From Iodobacter fluviatilis (GTDB taxonomy: Bacteria > Pseudomonadota > Gammaproteobacteria > Burkholderiales > Chitinibacteraceae), in the NCBI RefSeq assembly GCF_900451195.1, contig NZ_UGHR01000001.1, forward strand, positions 2,356,001 through 2,420,000: a DNA stretch of 64,000 bases, in the 5' to 3' direction. The notes under the pieces are model-generated. The model had not been told where the DNA came from. It searched no databases and saw nothing but the letters and a program-made list of their open reading frames with translations. Shown piece after piece: positions 1 through 8,293 of the stretch. Both the position numbers and the translations under genes were made by a program. Each line of letters opens with the position of its first letter. The first letter of the stretch is position 1.

Positions 1-1
1 G

Positions 2-697
2 GAGTGGGGTGGGTTTGACGCCATTTGTGCAGAAATTCAAGTGCGAACTGTGCTGCAGCACGCTTGGGCCGCCATCTCTCATAAGCTCCAGTATAAGCGT
101 GAAGAAGACGTCCCGATCGCTCTCAAGCGAAAGCTCTTCCGCCTTTCTGCCCTGTTCGAACTTGCAGATGATGAATTCGTTTCTCTACGCGATGCCTCGG
201 GGGAGGTTCGAAAGGAGATCACTGCTCAACTTGCAACAGGGGAGCGTTCTATTCTGCTCGATAGTGTCTCACTAGACGAATACATTTCTACCTCGCTAGT
301 GGTTATGGAGATTTGTGCCGACGCGGAATCTGCTGGTTTTTCTTTTGAGACCCCTGACAATGAAATAGTCGACGAAGATGACTCTATAGATCGGCTCTCC
401 GATACACTTCGGCTTGCTACAATTGCTGGCCTTACAACAGTAGAAGATTTTGATGCCGTGCTCAATAGAGCAGTTCGATGGTCGAAGGAATACTTACATG
501 CGCAGTACATTGCGGGCGAAAGAGAGTCATCGTCAACATGGTATGCAACTGCAGGCTTTATTTGTGAACTAATTCTCATTGCCTCCTATGCGGATCTCTT
601 TCGAGTTGGCAACCTATTAATGTCTGGTTATGAGCGCACCATTGCTAATCGCGTGTTTGAAGTCGCGAAAAGTTTTCTAGGGGCCCGTACTAAATGA
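2..697 (+). CDS. RelA/SpoT-domain protein, 5' end outside window
   Basis: The frame is open from the left edge, so the start lies upstream. The first residues read AEIQVRTVLQHAW followed by ISHKLQYK. This is the classic end of a RelA/SpoT nucleotidyltransferase domain: the EIQ(V/I)RT strand and the helix with conserved HAW and H-K-L. Family members transfer pyrophosphate from ATP to GDP or GTP, or are inactive relatives. The remaining ~200 residues are acidic, probably helical, and I do not recognise them. They lack the TGS and ACT domains of long RelA/SpoT, so this resembles a small or stand-alone RelA/SpoT-domain protein. The gene ends at a TGA with no clear terminator. It is unrelated in context to the RelA-like toxin near 35.6 kb. 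The domain call is firm; catalytic activity cannot be judged because the ATP-binding half is missing. Confidence 0.75.
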   Translation, partial: EWGGFDAICAEIQVRTVLQHAWAAISHKLQYKREEDVPIALKRKLFRLSALFELADDEFVSLRDASGEVRKEITAQLATGERSILLDSVSLDEYISTSLVVMEICADAESAGFSFETPDNEIVDEDDSIDRLSDTLRLATIAGLTTVEDFDAVLNRAVRWSKEYLHAQYIAGERESSSTWYATAGFICELILIASYADLFRVGNLLMSGYERTIANRVFEVAKSFLGARTK

Positions 698-946
698 TCC
701 TTCTATCTAAAATGCCTCGTCTCTCTGTGCTTTAATCACTTCCTATTTTCTTTCTTGTTTTGTAATTATTCAGGGGCTGGGGTCAGTCCTTGCCTCTTGC
801 AATATTACCTTCGGGTCAAAGCCAACATCCCTTGCATAATATTTGGGTTTCCACCGCCTAACATCCGCTAGTTAAAAACTGTTAATAGTCTGCTAAATAA
901 TTTGACAGCTTATAGCCTGTGTTCTTGATTTACATAAAGATGAATT

Positions 947-1060
947 GGCATTTCTTAGGGTGTACAGCAGGTAGTCGGAGTGCACAGGGCGGTGCGCAAG
1001 AAAGGCGACTTGTGCACCCTATATAAAATCAGATATCGAACTGTTTTTTGTTTTAAGTCG
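947..1060. repeat. ~110-bp intergenic repeat, copy 1
   Basis: This segment closely resembles 3723-3832. Both copies begin GGCATTT(n)TTAGGGTGTACA, carry an inverted partner (TGTGCACCCTAT here, TGCACACCCTAT in the other) about 60 bp later, and end in a T-rich run followed by TTAAGT. The internal arms TAGGGTGTACA and TGTGCACCCTA can pair. It looks like a small dispersed palindromic element rather than a gene. Confidence 0.65.
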
Positions 1061-1128
1061 CAGGTCTGGTGGTGAGCACTTCTGCATAAGTAACTACATA
1101 CAATAAGCGGCTCTTTCAGCACTGTAGC

Positions 1129-1257
1129 CTCCCCCTTTGTTAAAGGGGGCTGAGGGGGCCCGAGGGGGATTTACCTTGGGGTAGCTTTGTTTATTGCATC
1201 TTTGTAAAAAGATGCCATTCCAAATCACCCCTGACCCCCCTTTTTCAAAGGGTGGAA
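1129..1257. repeat. MITE-like element with ~40-bp imperfect terminal inverted repeats
   Basis: The left end (1129-1172) has CCCCCTTTGTTAAAGGGGG, then G-rich sequence ending GGATTT. The right end (1221-1257) is its imperfect inverse (AAATCACCCCTGACCC, then CCCTTTTTCAAAGGG). Each end can also fold on itself. About 50 bp separate them. Similar C-run/AAAGGGGG palindromes are scattered in many bacterial genomes. No transposase is present. Confidence 0.55.
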
Positions 1258-1302
1258 TAAGTGCATTAAACTTGCCTAGATACTTATGCCCCTCCTGAGT
1301 AT

Positions 1303-2115
1303 TTAATCCAAATACTGCGCCGCTCGCCCGCTCATTTGTGCGGTGATGGCTTCTTTAATGTCGGCAGAGAGCAGCATGCCGCCGTTCCAGGTGGCGACGT
1401 ATTCCAGACCGTCGTTTACGCTATGATCGCGGCTGTAGTTCAGCACCTGTTTGCTGCCGCGCACAGCCAGCGGGGATTGGGCGGCGATGACGCTGGCGGT
1501 GCGCATGGCGGCGGCAAGGCATTCTTCTGGGCTGGCTAAGACTTTGTTCACTAGGCGCACGCTTAGCGCCTCGTTGGCGGGCATGTCCATGGCGGTGAAG
1601 GTCATTTCACGCGCTGTGCCCTCCCCAACCACACGGCCTAGGCGCTGCAAGCTGCCTACGTCGGCAACAAGGCCCATTGCCACTTCGCGCACGCTAAAGC
1701 TGGCGTCTGTGCTGGCGTATCTAAAATCGGCTGCCAGTACCAAATCTAAGCCGCCACCCACGCAGGCACCATGAATCGCGGCGATCACGGGTTTGCGGCA
1801 GAGTTCTAGGCTGCTGACTGAGGATTGCAGGTTTAAAATCAGTGCGCGGATGGTTTCGCGATTACGCGCTTCGCATTCGCTCGTCAGGCTGGTCTGAATT
1901 TCAGCCAGCATCATTAAATCGATGCCTGCACAGAAATTACGCCCGGCGCCATTCAGTACCACTGCACGCACTTCGGCGCTTTGGTCGCACCATTGCAAGG
2001 CCGCTTTGATTTCTTGCCACATCAGGGCGTTGAGCGAATTGGCTTTTTTAGGGCGATTCAGGGTGACAAGGGCGATGGCGTTGCTGACATTCACTTCAAT
2101 CGTTTCGTATTGCAT
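1303..2115 (-). CDS. Enoyl-CoA hydratase/isomerase family protein, dienoyl-CoA isomerase-like
   Basis: A 270-aa protein of normal crotonase length. The oxyanion-hole segments are visible as CAGIDLMML (62-70) and HGACVGGGLDLV (115-126). Three acidic residues match those of delta3,5-delta2,4-dienoyl-CoA isomerase (ECH1): Asp124 in GGGLDLV, Glu144 in SVREV and Asp152 in GLVADVGSLQRL. The last motif is diagnostic of that subgroup against plain enoyl-CoA hydratases. The likely role is moving double bonds in beta-oxidation of polyunsaturated acyl-CoAs in the cytosol. The DUF4442 thioesterase-like gene upstream is on the same strand 54 bp away or more, so the two may be co-transcribed. The family is secure; the exact substrate is inferred. 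Confidence 0.85.
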   Translation of the reverse strand: MQYETIEVNVSNAIALVTLNRPKKANSLNALMWQEIKAALQWCDQSAEVRAVVLNGAGRNFCAGIDLMMLAEIQTSLTSECEARNRETIRALILNLQSSVSSLELCRKPVIAAIHGACVGGGLDLVLAADFRYASTDASFSVREVAMGLVADVGSLQRLGRVVGEGTAREMTFTAMDMPANEALSVRLVNKVLASPEECLAAAMRTASVIAAQSPLAVRGSKQVLNYSRDHSVNDGLEYVATWNGGMLLSADIKEAITAQMSGRAAQYLD

Positions 2116-2169
2116 GGGGCGTCCTTTTTTAATAGAAGCTTGCAGTGGTATTAAATTGTTGTGAAAGGC

Positions 2170-2667
2170 TTAATCGCGCTTTTTAGGCAGCCACGCCCAG
2201 ACCATTTCGCACTGAATAGGCGCTTCGCCAGATTCATCGCTGATCTCTACATTTACAGAAAAATTACCTTTTTCTGTGCTGTGTAATAGCTCGATTTGAT
2301 CATCACTTAGGGTGGCTACGGCACGCATATCGCCCTGTGAGCGCTTTTGGTAATCCACATGCATGGCTTTAAGCAGCAGCAGCTTATCGTCCGGCACATT
2401 CATGCCCATCACAAAGCCGGTGCTGGTTTCGGCCAGCAATGCCATCGCCGCAGCGTGCACGCCTTTGATATGGTTTTGCACCTTGCGGCGGTTTTTAATG
2501 GAGACCACCAGCCGCGCCGCACTGACTTCTTCAAACTGCACAGAGGCCGTGGATAAAAAAGGCACGATACGGCCAAACAGGCGGGTCAGGATAAAGCTGC
2601 GTAAGCCTTGTGGCAGATTGGCCGTTTTGGCGGCAATACGGCTCATTTTATTGAGTGGGCGGGTCAT
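2170..2667 (-). CDS. DUF4442 (hotdog-fold thioesterase-like) protein
   Basis: This 165-aa protein resembles the DUF4442/YiiD C-terminal family of hotdog-fold proteins related to acyl-CoA thioesterases. Family-like features are NHIKGVHAAAMALLAE in the middle, matching the hotdog helix region, and the closing strand CEMVWAWLPKK. I chose the ATG at 2667 (MTRPLNK). A TTG 42 bp further upstream would add a short hydrophobic leader but has no better ribosome site. It lies upstream of the crotonase gene on the same strand, which fits a role in acyl-CoA handling. The substrate is unknown. Confidence 0.75.
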   Translation of the reverse strand: MTRPLNKMSRIAAKTANLPQGLRSFILTRLFGRIVPFLSTASVQFEEVSAARLVVSIKNRRKVQNHIKGVHAAAMALLAETSTGFVMGMNVPDDKLLLLKAMHVDYQKRSQGDMRAVATLSDDQIELLHSTEKGNFSVNVEISDESGEAPIQCEMVWAWLPKKRD

Positions 2668-2824
2668 CTGGGCGGCCTTATCGATCTGGAGTAGAAGATA
2701 AAATAGCAAGAAACCGCGCCGCTTGTGACCGGAATATCCCGCCTTTACAAACGATCGTTTTAATGTAGTGTTTTGTCGCAGAGCTTACGGCGGTGTTTTA
2801 AATGCAATAAGTTTGGCACAGCAC

Positions 2825-3625
2825 TTACATTACACTGGCCCTGAGTAGCAAGGGCTTGATTCCAAAGTGCAGATGAAAGCGGCTGCTAAAACGGGAGGCA
2901 GAGGCAAAGCCGCATTGCCTTGCTATTTGTCCTATGGGTTGCCTGCTTGTTTGAATCATGCCTAAAGCTGTATTTAATCTGACGTGCTCAAGTATTTTTC
3001 GAAATGAGCTGCCTTCTAGTCCTAGCTGGCGGCGTAGCGTGGATGCGCCCATTTGTAAATGTTGAGCCATTTCTTCTACGGTCCATTCTTTGCCTGGCTG
3101 GAATAAAACCTGTTGCTGGACCCGCGTAACGACCGCTGAGCTACGGTCAACAAAGAGTGCGCCACCTAAGCCTGCTAAGGCCAGCCCTAGTAATAAGCCA
3201 ATGGCTCTATGCTCTAGTAGCTCTATGATTTCGCCATGCTGGCTTGCTGTAAAAAGCTCATCCCATAGCTGGGTAAGGGTGGGGTTGAGTTTGGCGCACA
3301 GCTTAGGGTCTATGGTTTGCAAGGCGTGTACGGCCTTGGGATAGGCCCTGCGGCATGCTTGCATAATTTGGGGGTCGAGTTGCAGCACTTCACAAACATA
3401 GCCATGTGCATCTGGTTGATTAGATAAGCTCATTTCTAGCCCTGCGGGCACAATGATGATCTCGCCACTACGGGCAATCTGCGTTTGCTCGTTGAGGTAA
3501 ATATGCTTGGCACCATGGCGTACCCGCATCAGGGTGAATTGCAGAAAGCACACTTGTCGTAAAGACTGGGTGGCTTTGGCCTGAATCACACACTGCTGAA
3601 TACTGCGGCTTGTAAGCTGGCTCAT
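2825..3625 (-). CDS. AraC-family transcriptional regulator
   Basis: A 266-aa protein with a cupin-like sensor region (about 1-160) and a C-terminal AraC-type double helix-turn-helix (about 180-262). The HTH region contains WTVEEMAQHLQMGASTLRRQL for the first helix pair and IGQIARQCGFASASRFSSRFH for the second, ending in the typical FGIKP-LLR. It should bind DNA as a one- or two-component activator. The ligand cannot be told from the sequence. The neighbouring genes (a DUF4442 protein downstream, a PEBP protein upstream across a 276-bp gap) give no firm target. A repeat element lies in its upstream region and could affect its promoter. Confidence 0.9.
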   Translation of the reverse strand: MSQLTSRSIQQCVIQAKATQSLRQVCFLQFTLMRVRHGAKHIYLNEQTQIARSGEIIIVPAGLEMSLSNQPDAHGYVCEVLQLDPQIMQACRRAYPKAVHALQTIDPKLCAKLNPTLTQLWDELFTASQHGEIIELLEHRAIGLLLGLALAGLGGALFVDRSSAVVTRVQQQVLFQPGKEWTVEEMAQHLQMGASTLRRQLGLEGSSFRKILEHVRLNTALGMIQTSRQPIGQIARQCGFASASRFSSRFHLHFGIKPLLLRASVM

Positions 3626-3722
3626 TCAGGCTCCAGTTGATTGAGAATTATTGTAAGCACTTTCTTGATTGCAAGGCAGAAGTAAGCTCATCCTATTAAC
3701 GATGCTTTTGTTCTAGGAAATC

Positions 3723-3832
3723 GGCATTTTTTTAGGGTGTACAACGACGAAGCGCAGAAAATGCGGTGCAAGAAAAACGACTTGCACACCCTATGCAAAA
3801 CCAGACTTGCTCCTGTTTTTTTGTCTTAAGTT
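3723..3832. repeat. ~110-bp intergenic repeat, copy 2
   Basis: Second copy of the element at 947-1060, in the same orientation, between the AraC-regulator and PEBP genes. It has the same order of blocks: GGCATTT, TTAGGGTGTACA, a GCGGTGCAAGAAA-type centre, GACTTGCACACCCTAT, then a T-run and CTTAAGT. The ends are better conserved than the centre, as in a folded or mobile element. Confidence 0.65.
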
Positions 3833-3901
3833 GATAGGGGCAGGATGATAGCCCGTGGGTTTCACCTGCCTTACAAGTACAAACGGCTTGGTTTCTGGCG
3901 T

Positions 3902-4429
3902 TTATTTTTTCCGCTGATATGTCGCGATCAGTTGAGCGGTGCCAAGCTTGTGTTGGTTCAGCATATAGCCCACCAATGCACCGCTGGTTTGGGCATCCAA
4001 TGGAAGCTGTTCAATATCTAAAGCCCAGATAGTGTGGATATAACGGTGAGCGGGGTCTCCAGCGGGTGGACATGCTCCACCAAAGCCTGCTGCGCCGTAG
4101 TCGGTACGCGTTTCTAATGCGCCCTTAGGGACGCTGCCCGTGGCTACAGATGTTGTACTTGCTGGGATATTGACCACATTCCAGTGCCACCAACCGCTGC
4201 CTGTCGGTGCGTCTGGATCAAATACGGTAATTGCAAAGCTTTTGGTGCCAGCGGGCGCATTTTGCCATTGTAATTGGGGGGAGAGGTTTGCTCCGCTGCA
4301 GCCAAAGCCGTTAAATTCTTGTTTGGCCGACATCGGGGTATCGGCCTTGATATCTGTACTGCGAACACTAAAATCTGCGGCAAAAACTGTTTGGCTTATC
4401 AGTAAGGCGGTTAATAGCATGGCTTTCAT
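3902..4429 (-). CDS. YbhB/YbcL-family (PEBP, Raf-kinase-inhibitor-like) protein, exported
   Basis: A 175-aa protein. It starts with a signal peptide (MKAMLLTALLISQTVFA, cleavage likely before ADF). The PEBP core follows: GANLSPQLQW near residue 48, FDPDAPTGSGWWHW (70-83), the Y-G-GP-like loop here DYGAAGFGGACPPAGDPAHRY, and IHTIWALD. Bacterial members bind small anionic ligands, and their function is poorly known. The mature protein should sit in the periplasm. It is a single gene. The 276-bp gap downstream of it (3626-3901) carries the 110-bp repeat. Confidence 0.88.
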   Translation of the reverse strand: MKAMLLTALLISQTVFAADFSVRSTDIKADTPMSAKQEFNGFGCSGANLSPQLQWQNAPAGTKSFAITVFDPDAPTGSGWWHWNVVNIPASTTSVATGSVPKGALETRTDYGAAGFGGACPPAGDPAHRYIHTIWALDIEQLPLDAQTSGALVGYMLNQHKLGTAQLIATYQRKK

Positions 4430-4585
4430 TGTGTGGCTCCTTAATCAGAGCCCTCATCATATAAAGCCTTGCCTGCTTGTTTTATCCTTAAACGCTCTAT
4501 TTTTAGCTTATTTCGCTCTGATCATGTTATTTATGAGTAAAAGTGCTTTTAATCGCTTGGGGGTAAGCCCCACTTTGCATTGTAC

Positions 4586-5503
4586 TTACAATGCGTTCAG
4601 ATAGAGCGACGCTTCTTGTGATGGCAAAGCGCGTCGTCCAAAGGCCAATACCGCATCGCTGATGCGCTTGGCTTCCTGCGTTTGTTTTTGCCAGTGATGC
4701 CAGTACAGCGGGATATGAATACGCTCGCTTGCGGCCAGCTCAATGATTTTACCCGATGCAATGGCGGGTTTGGCTTGGGCGTAAGGAATGGCAGCGTAAG
4801 CCAAGCCAAAGCATACCGCATCAAACAGCGCATGGCTTTCAGGGATCTGATGGCAGGGGAAGTGATCATCCATAATGCCGTAACGCTCGCCTAACCAGCG
4901 TTTGTGCAGGGAATCGCGGTTGCCAAAAATGGCCGTTGGCGCATGCATCAGCGCGGTTTGGGTAAAGCCCTGAGCGAAATGCCGCTCTGCAAAAGCAGGC
5001 GTTGCCACAAAAACATAGGGCATGCTGCCCAGGCTTTGTACGGCGCAGCCCGTTACCGCGCTGGGCTGCGTGCTGATGCAGCCTGCCACATCGCCTGCCC
5101 GCAGCAAATCCAGCGTATAGCCTTCATCATCGATTACACATTCAAGTAGTAAACGCTCGCTTTCTAATAGCGGGGCCAGCGCATCCAGTAAACCAATCGC
5201 TAGGCTGTCAGCATTCACCCCTAGGCGCACGCTTTGCCAATCCTGCTCTTTAAAATCGATTTGCTCGGCAAGGGCGGCCTCTAATTGGCGCACCTGCCTG
5301 AAATGCACAATCAGCTTTTCACCCGCGCGCGTGGCGTGCACTGGGCTTTCACGCACCACTAATACTTTGCCCAGTTTTTCTTCCAGCGATTTAATGCGCT
5401 GCGATACGGCAGACTGCGTTAAAAACAGGCGCTTGGCGGCCCGCTCAAAACTGCTTTCACGCACCACCATATCCAGCGCTTCCAGTAATTTGTAGTCAAG
5501 CAT
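4586..5503 (-). CDS. argP: LysR-type regulator ArgP
   Basis: A 305-aa LysR-family protein. The N-terminal winged HTH reads FERAAKRLFLTQSAVSQRIK (about 19-38), followed by LEEKLGKVLVVRE. The beginning MLDYKLLEALDMVV and the P-VHATRAGEKL stretch match ArgP (IciA), which in other proteobacteria responds to lysine and arginine and activates the exporter argO/lysE. The effector-binding domain fills residues 90-300. No argO or lysE lies beside it here; the divergent neighbour is a GNAT gene. The 142-bp gap between the two genes should hold both promoters. The family is certain and the ArgP assignment likely. Confidence 0.8.
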   Translation of the reverse strand: MLDYKLLEALDMVVRESSFERAAKRLFLTQSAVSQRIKSLEEKLGKVLVVRESPVHATRAGEKLIVHFRQVRQLEAALAEQIDFKEQDWQSVRLGVNADSLAIGLLDALAPLLESERLLLECVIDDEGYTLDLLRAGDVAGCISTQPSAVTGCAVQSLGSMPYVFVATPAFAERHFAQGFTQTALMHAPTAIFGNRDSLHKRWLGERYGIMDDHFPCHQIPESHALFDAVCFGLAYAAIPYAQAKPAIASGKIIELAASERIHIPLYWHHWQKQTQEAKRISDAVLAFGRRALPSQEASLYLNAL

Positions 5504-5645
5504 CAGTTTGGCTTATGCAACATAAGAATTGCTTGTTTTACCATAAATCAAGCATGTGTTTGAATGCTAAATAACAAGGGAATACAAAACAGTTGTTTAC
5601 TAAAGAATAAACCGCTGCCTAATGATTTATCTGGATGATGAGAAA

Positions 5646-6143
5646 ATGAACACCCTATTAAATGATGGAACAACACTGACCATACGCCAGGCTGATTTAA
5701 ATGACTTGCATGAAATCTGGCGTTTATGGGGCGCATGGGCCTTGTTTGATGAATATCGCCAGCATTTTAATCAAAAGGCAGATTTAGAAGCAGGGCATCA
5801 ATACCTGGTAGAGCGCTTAAAGGCAGGCGACTCCGTATTATTTACCGCTTGTGAAGGCACAAAAACCGTTGGTTTTGCCCAGCTCTATTGGAATTTATCT
5901 TCACTGCGTATGCAGAAAACCTTGCTGCTTAATGATTTATTTGTAACCAAAGATGCCCGTGGCCGTGGCGTTGGCCGTGCTTTAATCAAAGCCGCAGAAG
6001 ATTTCGCTGCCACGCATAATGTGGGCTATATGGAAATGGAATCTGAAGCGAGCGAAGCCAGTGCATTAACGCTGTATCAGGATGCTGGCTGGAAACCCAA
6101 TCGTAATTATGTGGTTTATGAGCGCCAATTGCGGGCGGCATAA
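5646..6143 (+). CDS. GNAT-family N-acetyltransferase
   Basis: I read 165 aa from the ATG at 5646 (MNTLLNDGT), preceded by a weak GATGAG. An ATG at 5622 in the same frame is possible but has no visible ribosome site. GNAT hallmarks are present: the LLLNDLFVTKDARGRGVGRALI segment gives the strand-4 and acetyl-CoA pyrophosphate loop (R-G-R-G-V-G-R-A), and ALTLYQDAGWKPN is the usual C-terminal motif. It should transfer an acetyl group from acetyl-CoA to an amine that cannot be named from sequence. It is divergent from argP and followed by a strong terminator shared with the convergent small gene. Confidence 0.85.
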   Translation: MNTLLNDGTTLTIRQADLNDLHEIWRLWGAWALFDEYRQHFNQKADLEAGHQYLVERLKAGDSVLFTACEGTKTVGFAQLYWNLSSLRMQKTLLLNDLFVTKDARGRGVGRALIKAAEDFAATHNVGYMEMESEASEASALTLYQDAGWKPNRNYVVYERQLRAA

Positions 6144-6173
6144 GTTAAGCGTTGTTTTAAAGAGAAGTCATAT

Positions 6174-6208
6174 AAAAAAAGCCACGAATCAATTCGTGGC
6201 TTTTTTTA
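6174..6208. terminator. Bidirectional Rho-independent terminator
   Basis: A perfect hairpin GCCACGAAT-CA-ATTCGTGGC is flanked by an A-run on the left and a T-run on the right. It can stop transcription from the GNAT gene (plus) and from the small gene ending at 6220 (minus). Confidence 0.9.
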
Positions 6209-6219
6209 TTGCTGATTCA

Positions 6220-6414
6220 TTATTTAACGCTTTCAAGATAATCCAGTTCTTTCTCTGCCTTGGCTGCTGCGCGATCTGCTAGCTCGTTACGTATCTGACG
6301 CCTTACTTCAAACTGAGCACGATGAAGTCCCATTACCACAATTTCCATATTTCTTTGCGATTGTTCCAGCTGACGGCGCTGGCGGGGGGTTTTAAACGTA
6401 GTCGACAGAGTCAT
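6220..6414 (-). CDS. Small basic/acidic helical protein, unknown function
   Basis: A 64-aa protein beginning MTLSTTFKTPRQRRQLEQS and ending in EKELDYLESVK. It is charged and probably all helical (QIRNELADRAAAKAEKEL). I do not recognise a family. Two things support a real gene. An AAAAAGG ribosome site sits 5-10 bp before the ATG, and the shared terminator at 6174-6208 lies just 11 bp past its stop. Base use is like that of its neighbours. Confidence 0.55.
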   Translation of the reverse strand: MTLSTTFKTPRQRRQLEQSQRNMEIVVMGLHRAQFEVRRQIRNELADRAAAKAEKELDYLESVK

Positions 6415-6571
6415 GGGAATACCTTTTTTGAGGGTTACCGTTTGATCACTGAGGTTTCAGGTTATGAAACCGAGCACATTGCCACACTAGCATCGCTGTT
6501 ACAGATTACAGTTTAAAGATACTACGCCAAATAGTTTGTGTATGTAATATTACAACCAAGGTTTTTTGTGT

Positions 6572-6611
6572 TGGCAAAGCAAGTAAGTGATTGATCCCAC
6601 ATGCTTTGCCA
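6572..6611. other. Perfect 10-bp inverted repeat
   Basis: The arms TGGCAAAGCA and TGCTTTGCCA are separated by 20 bp, downstream of the NdpA-family gene. No T-run follows on either side. It may be an mRNA 3'-end hairpin or a binding site. The rest of 6415-6672 shows nothing else. Confidence 0.45.
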
Positions 6612-6672
6612 GATTAGTTTAGTGCATATTTATTGCGTTGCAACATCTTTTGCTGCGTATTTTGACGTGTTT

Positions 6673-7674
6673 TTATTTGGTTTCTGCAAGCAGCTCCTTA
6701 CGCATTTCTTCTGGAATATTAGATAAAACCAAGGTGTCGTTTTCCGGGTTGTAATGCACTGCGCCGCTGCGTAAGCTGCTGCGATCAAACTCCAGCTTCC
6801 AGTGGGGGGCTTTGGTTTTAAAGGTGCGCAGCGGCTTGATGGCGCGGCGGTCTGGTACAAAACCATCGTTTAACGCCAAATCCTGATGATCCAGCACATT
6901 TTGTAATTGCATGGGGGCATCCGGCCATACTTGCTCTGCCACTTGCTCCAGTGTAACGGCGCAGCTGGCGTTGCCCAGCTCGTCCAGGTATTCATGGGCG
7001 CGCTCAAACAACTGATCGCGCTCTGCAGGCTGCAAATGTTGCTCTTCGGCAAACTGGCTGAGGCCATGCACCAGCTTTTGTGTTTCTTTCAGCGCCACCA
7101 CAATATCGTTGCAGCCTAAAAATGATTTGAAATAGGCGGCTACATCGCCACGCCCGCGCAAAAAGCTGATATAGCGCTCGGCACCGTTTTGCCATGCGTG
7201 CAGGTCTATTTTACCGGCGACTTTCAAGTTGGCAGTATCTAGGTAAATGCTGTCGGCCACATTCAGCTCTTCATCCAGCATGGTGCCCATAATTTCAGAC
7301 AAAATAGTGAACAGGATAAAATCTGTGCCATCGCCTTTGATACGGGCAATCAACACATGGCCGCCACTGGCAAGGGGCTCTTGCTCTAAGCGCAGCAGCA
7401 GGTGCTGCATCATTTGTTTAGAGCTACTTAAAAAATCTGCGCCTTCCATAAGCTGGCGAATCAGCCCTTGCATAGGAAAGGCTTCCTGATCTTCTTCAAA
7501 GCTGCCAAAGCCTTTGCCCAGCTTCTGAGTGTAGAGCTTGCAAAGCTGATCGATCAGTCTTTGTGCAGCAGGGGTGTGGGTAATTTCTTTATCGCTTAAG
7601 CGTAAGCTGACCGGCCCGTGGGCTTCTTTATTGATTTGATGGCTGATCAGATTGCTGATGGTATGAGTGGTCAT
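6673..7674 (-). CDS. Nucleoid-associated protein, NdpA/YejK family
   Basis: A 333-aa protein of the family's usual length. It matches the 37-kDa nucleoid-associated proteins: the N-terminus has I-SHQINKEAHGPVSLRLSD, the middle has FLRGRGDVAAYFKSFLGC, a hallmark of the family, and NPENDTLVLSNIPEEMRKEL closes it. E. coli YejK is found in the nucleoid fraction and interacts with topoisomerase IV. What this homologue does was not tested. The gene stands alone, with an inverted repeat about 60 bp downstream. Confidence 0.85.
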   Translation of the reverse strand: MTTHTISNLISHQINKEAHGPVSLRLSDKEITHTPAAQRLIDQLCKLYTQKLGKGFGSFEEDQEAFPMQGLIRQLMEGADFLSSSKQMMQHLLLRLEQEPLASGGHVLIARIKGDGTDFILFTILSEIMGTMLDEELNVADSIYLDTANLKVAGKIDLHAWQNGAERYISFLRGRGDVAAYFKSFLGCNDIVVALKETQKLVHGLSQFAEEQHLQPAERDQLFERAHEYLDELGNASCAVTLEQVAEQVWPDAPMQLQNVLDHQDLALNDGFVPDRRAIKPLRTFKTKAPHWKLEFDRSSLRSGAVHYNPENDTLVLSNIPEEMRKELLAETK

Positions 7675-7709
7675 GGTGTTTCTCTGAGAGGGCTTTGGGG
7701 CGCAGTTTA

Positions 7710-8243
7710 CTATCCATCTGCGTGATCCTGGCGAAGATGTGTTGTGATTTGTTGTGCAAAGTTTTGAAGCTGCAGCCAGTCTGTGTATTCAACACAGCTG
7801 GTGCCATCGCTGGGGCCGCCTGTGATATGCATAATTAATCGAATAATCTGCCTATCCAGCCAGCTGTAGCGGGGATAATTGAGCTTGCCCGCGATAGAGA
7901 GTGCTGCAAATGGGCTGAGCTGAAATTGCTGAAGCAGCTTTTTTAAATAGCCATTAGGTGAGCCATCGCCTTTGCGGGCACTTAAGCTGACGGAGGTAAT
8001 GGCTAAGGGAAGCTGTGATATTTGCGCGGCATGGCGTTTAAAAAATTGTATGGCTTCGGGCAGGTGTCGCCCATAGCGTACAGAAGCAATCACAATGAGC
8101 GCCTTGCAAGCAACAATTTGCTCAGGGGGCGTTTTTAAATCAGCCAGCTGCACCGGGTAAGCATTAAGGTGCAGGGCTAATTTTTGCGCTATACGCACGG
8201 CTTGGCCATCACGGCTGGCATAAACAATCAGGATAGGTTTCAT
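7710..8243 (-). CDS. hemG: HemG-like flavodoxin (protoporphyrinogen IX dehydrogenase)
   Basis: A 177-aa flavodoxin-fold protein. The phosphate-binding loop is YASRDGQAVRIA (residues 8-19) instead of the usual T-x-T-G-x-T, as in HemG. VIASVRYGRHLPEAI, AITSVSLSARK and the C-terminal GGPSDGTSCVEYTDW correspond to landmark segments of E. coli HemG, the menaquinone-dependent enzyme for the penultimate step of haem synthesis. It should use FMN and act at the membrane's cytoplasmic face. It sits between a YkgJ-like protein and the NdpA-family gene, all on one strand, but the gaps do not prove an operon. Confidence 0.8.
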   Translation of the reverse strand: MKPILIVYASRDGQAVRIAQKLALHLNAYPVQLADLKTPPEQIVACKALIVIASVRYGRHLPEAIQFFKRHAAQISQLPLAITSVSLSARKGDGSPNGYLKKLLQQFQLSPFAALSIAGKLNYPRYSWLDRQIIRLIMHITGGPSDGTSCVEYTDWLQLQNFAQQITTHLRQDHADG

Positions 8244-8293
8244 TGTTTCAGCGTATCACCGTGATGATTAATCTGTGTTGAGCGTGGTCAGCG

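Larger units (their letters stand above)
698..1302. other. Intergenic region with two repeat elements
   Basis: No convincing gene is seen here. The stretch holds one copy of a ~110-bp repeat (947-1060) and a MITE-like inverted repeat (1129-1257). Around 777-800 a GGGGTCAG-type sequence resembles the one near 33.64 kb; both could be remnants of a transposon edge, but that is a guess. Confidence 0.5.

Noticed and set aside
777..800. Insertion sequence at the GGGGTCAG motifs (also near 33640)
   Set aside because: Only short similar strings are seen, with no transposase, inverted ends or target duplication.
4140..4604. 154-codon plus-strand frame opposite the PEBP gene
   Set aside because: It is antisense to a well-supported gene and its tail runs into unconserved sequence.
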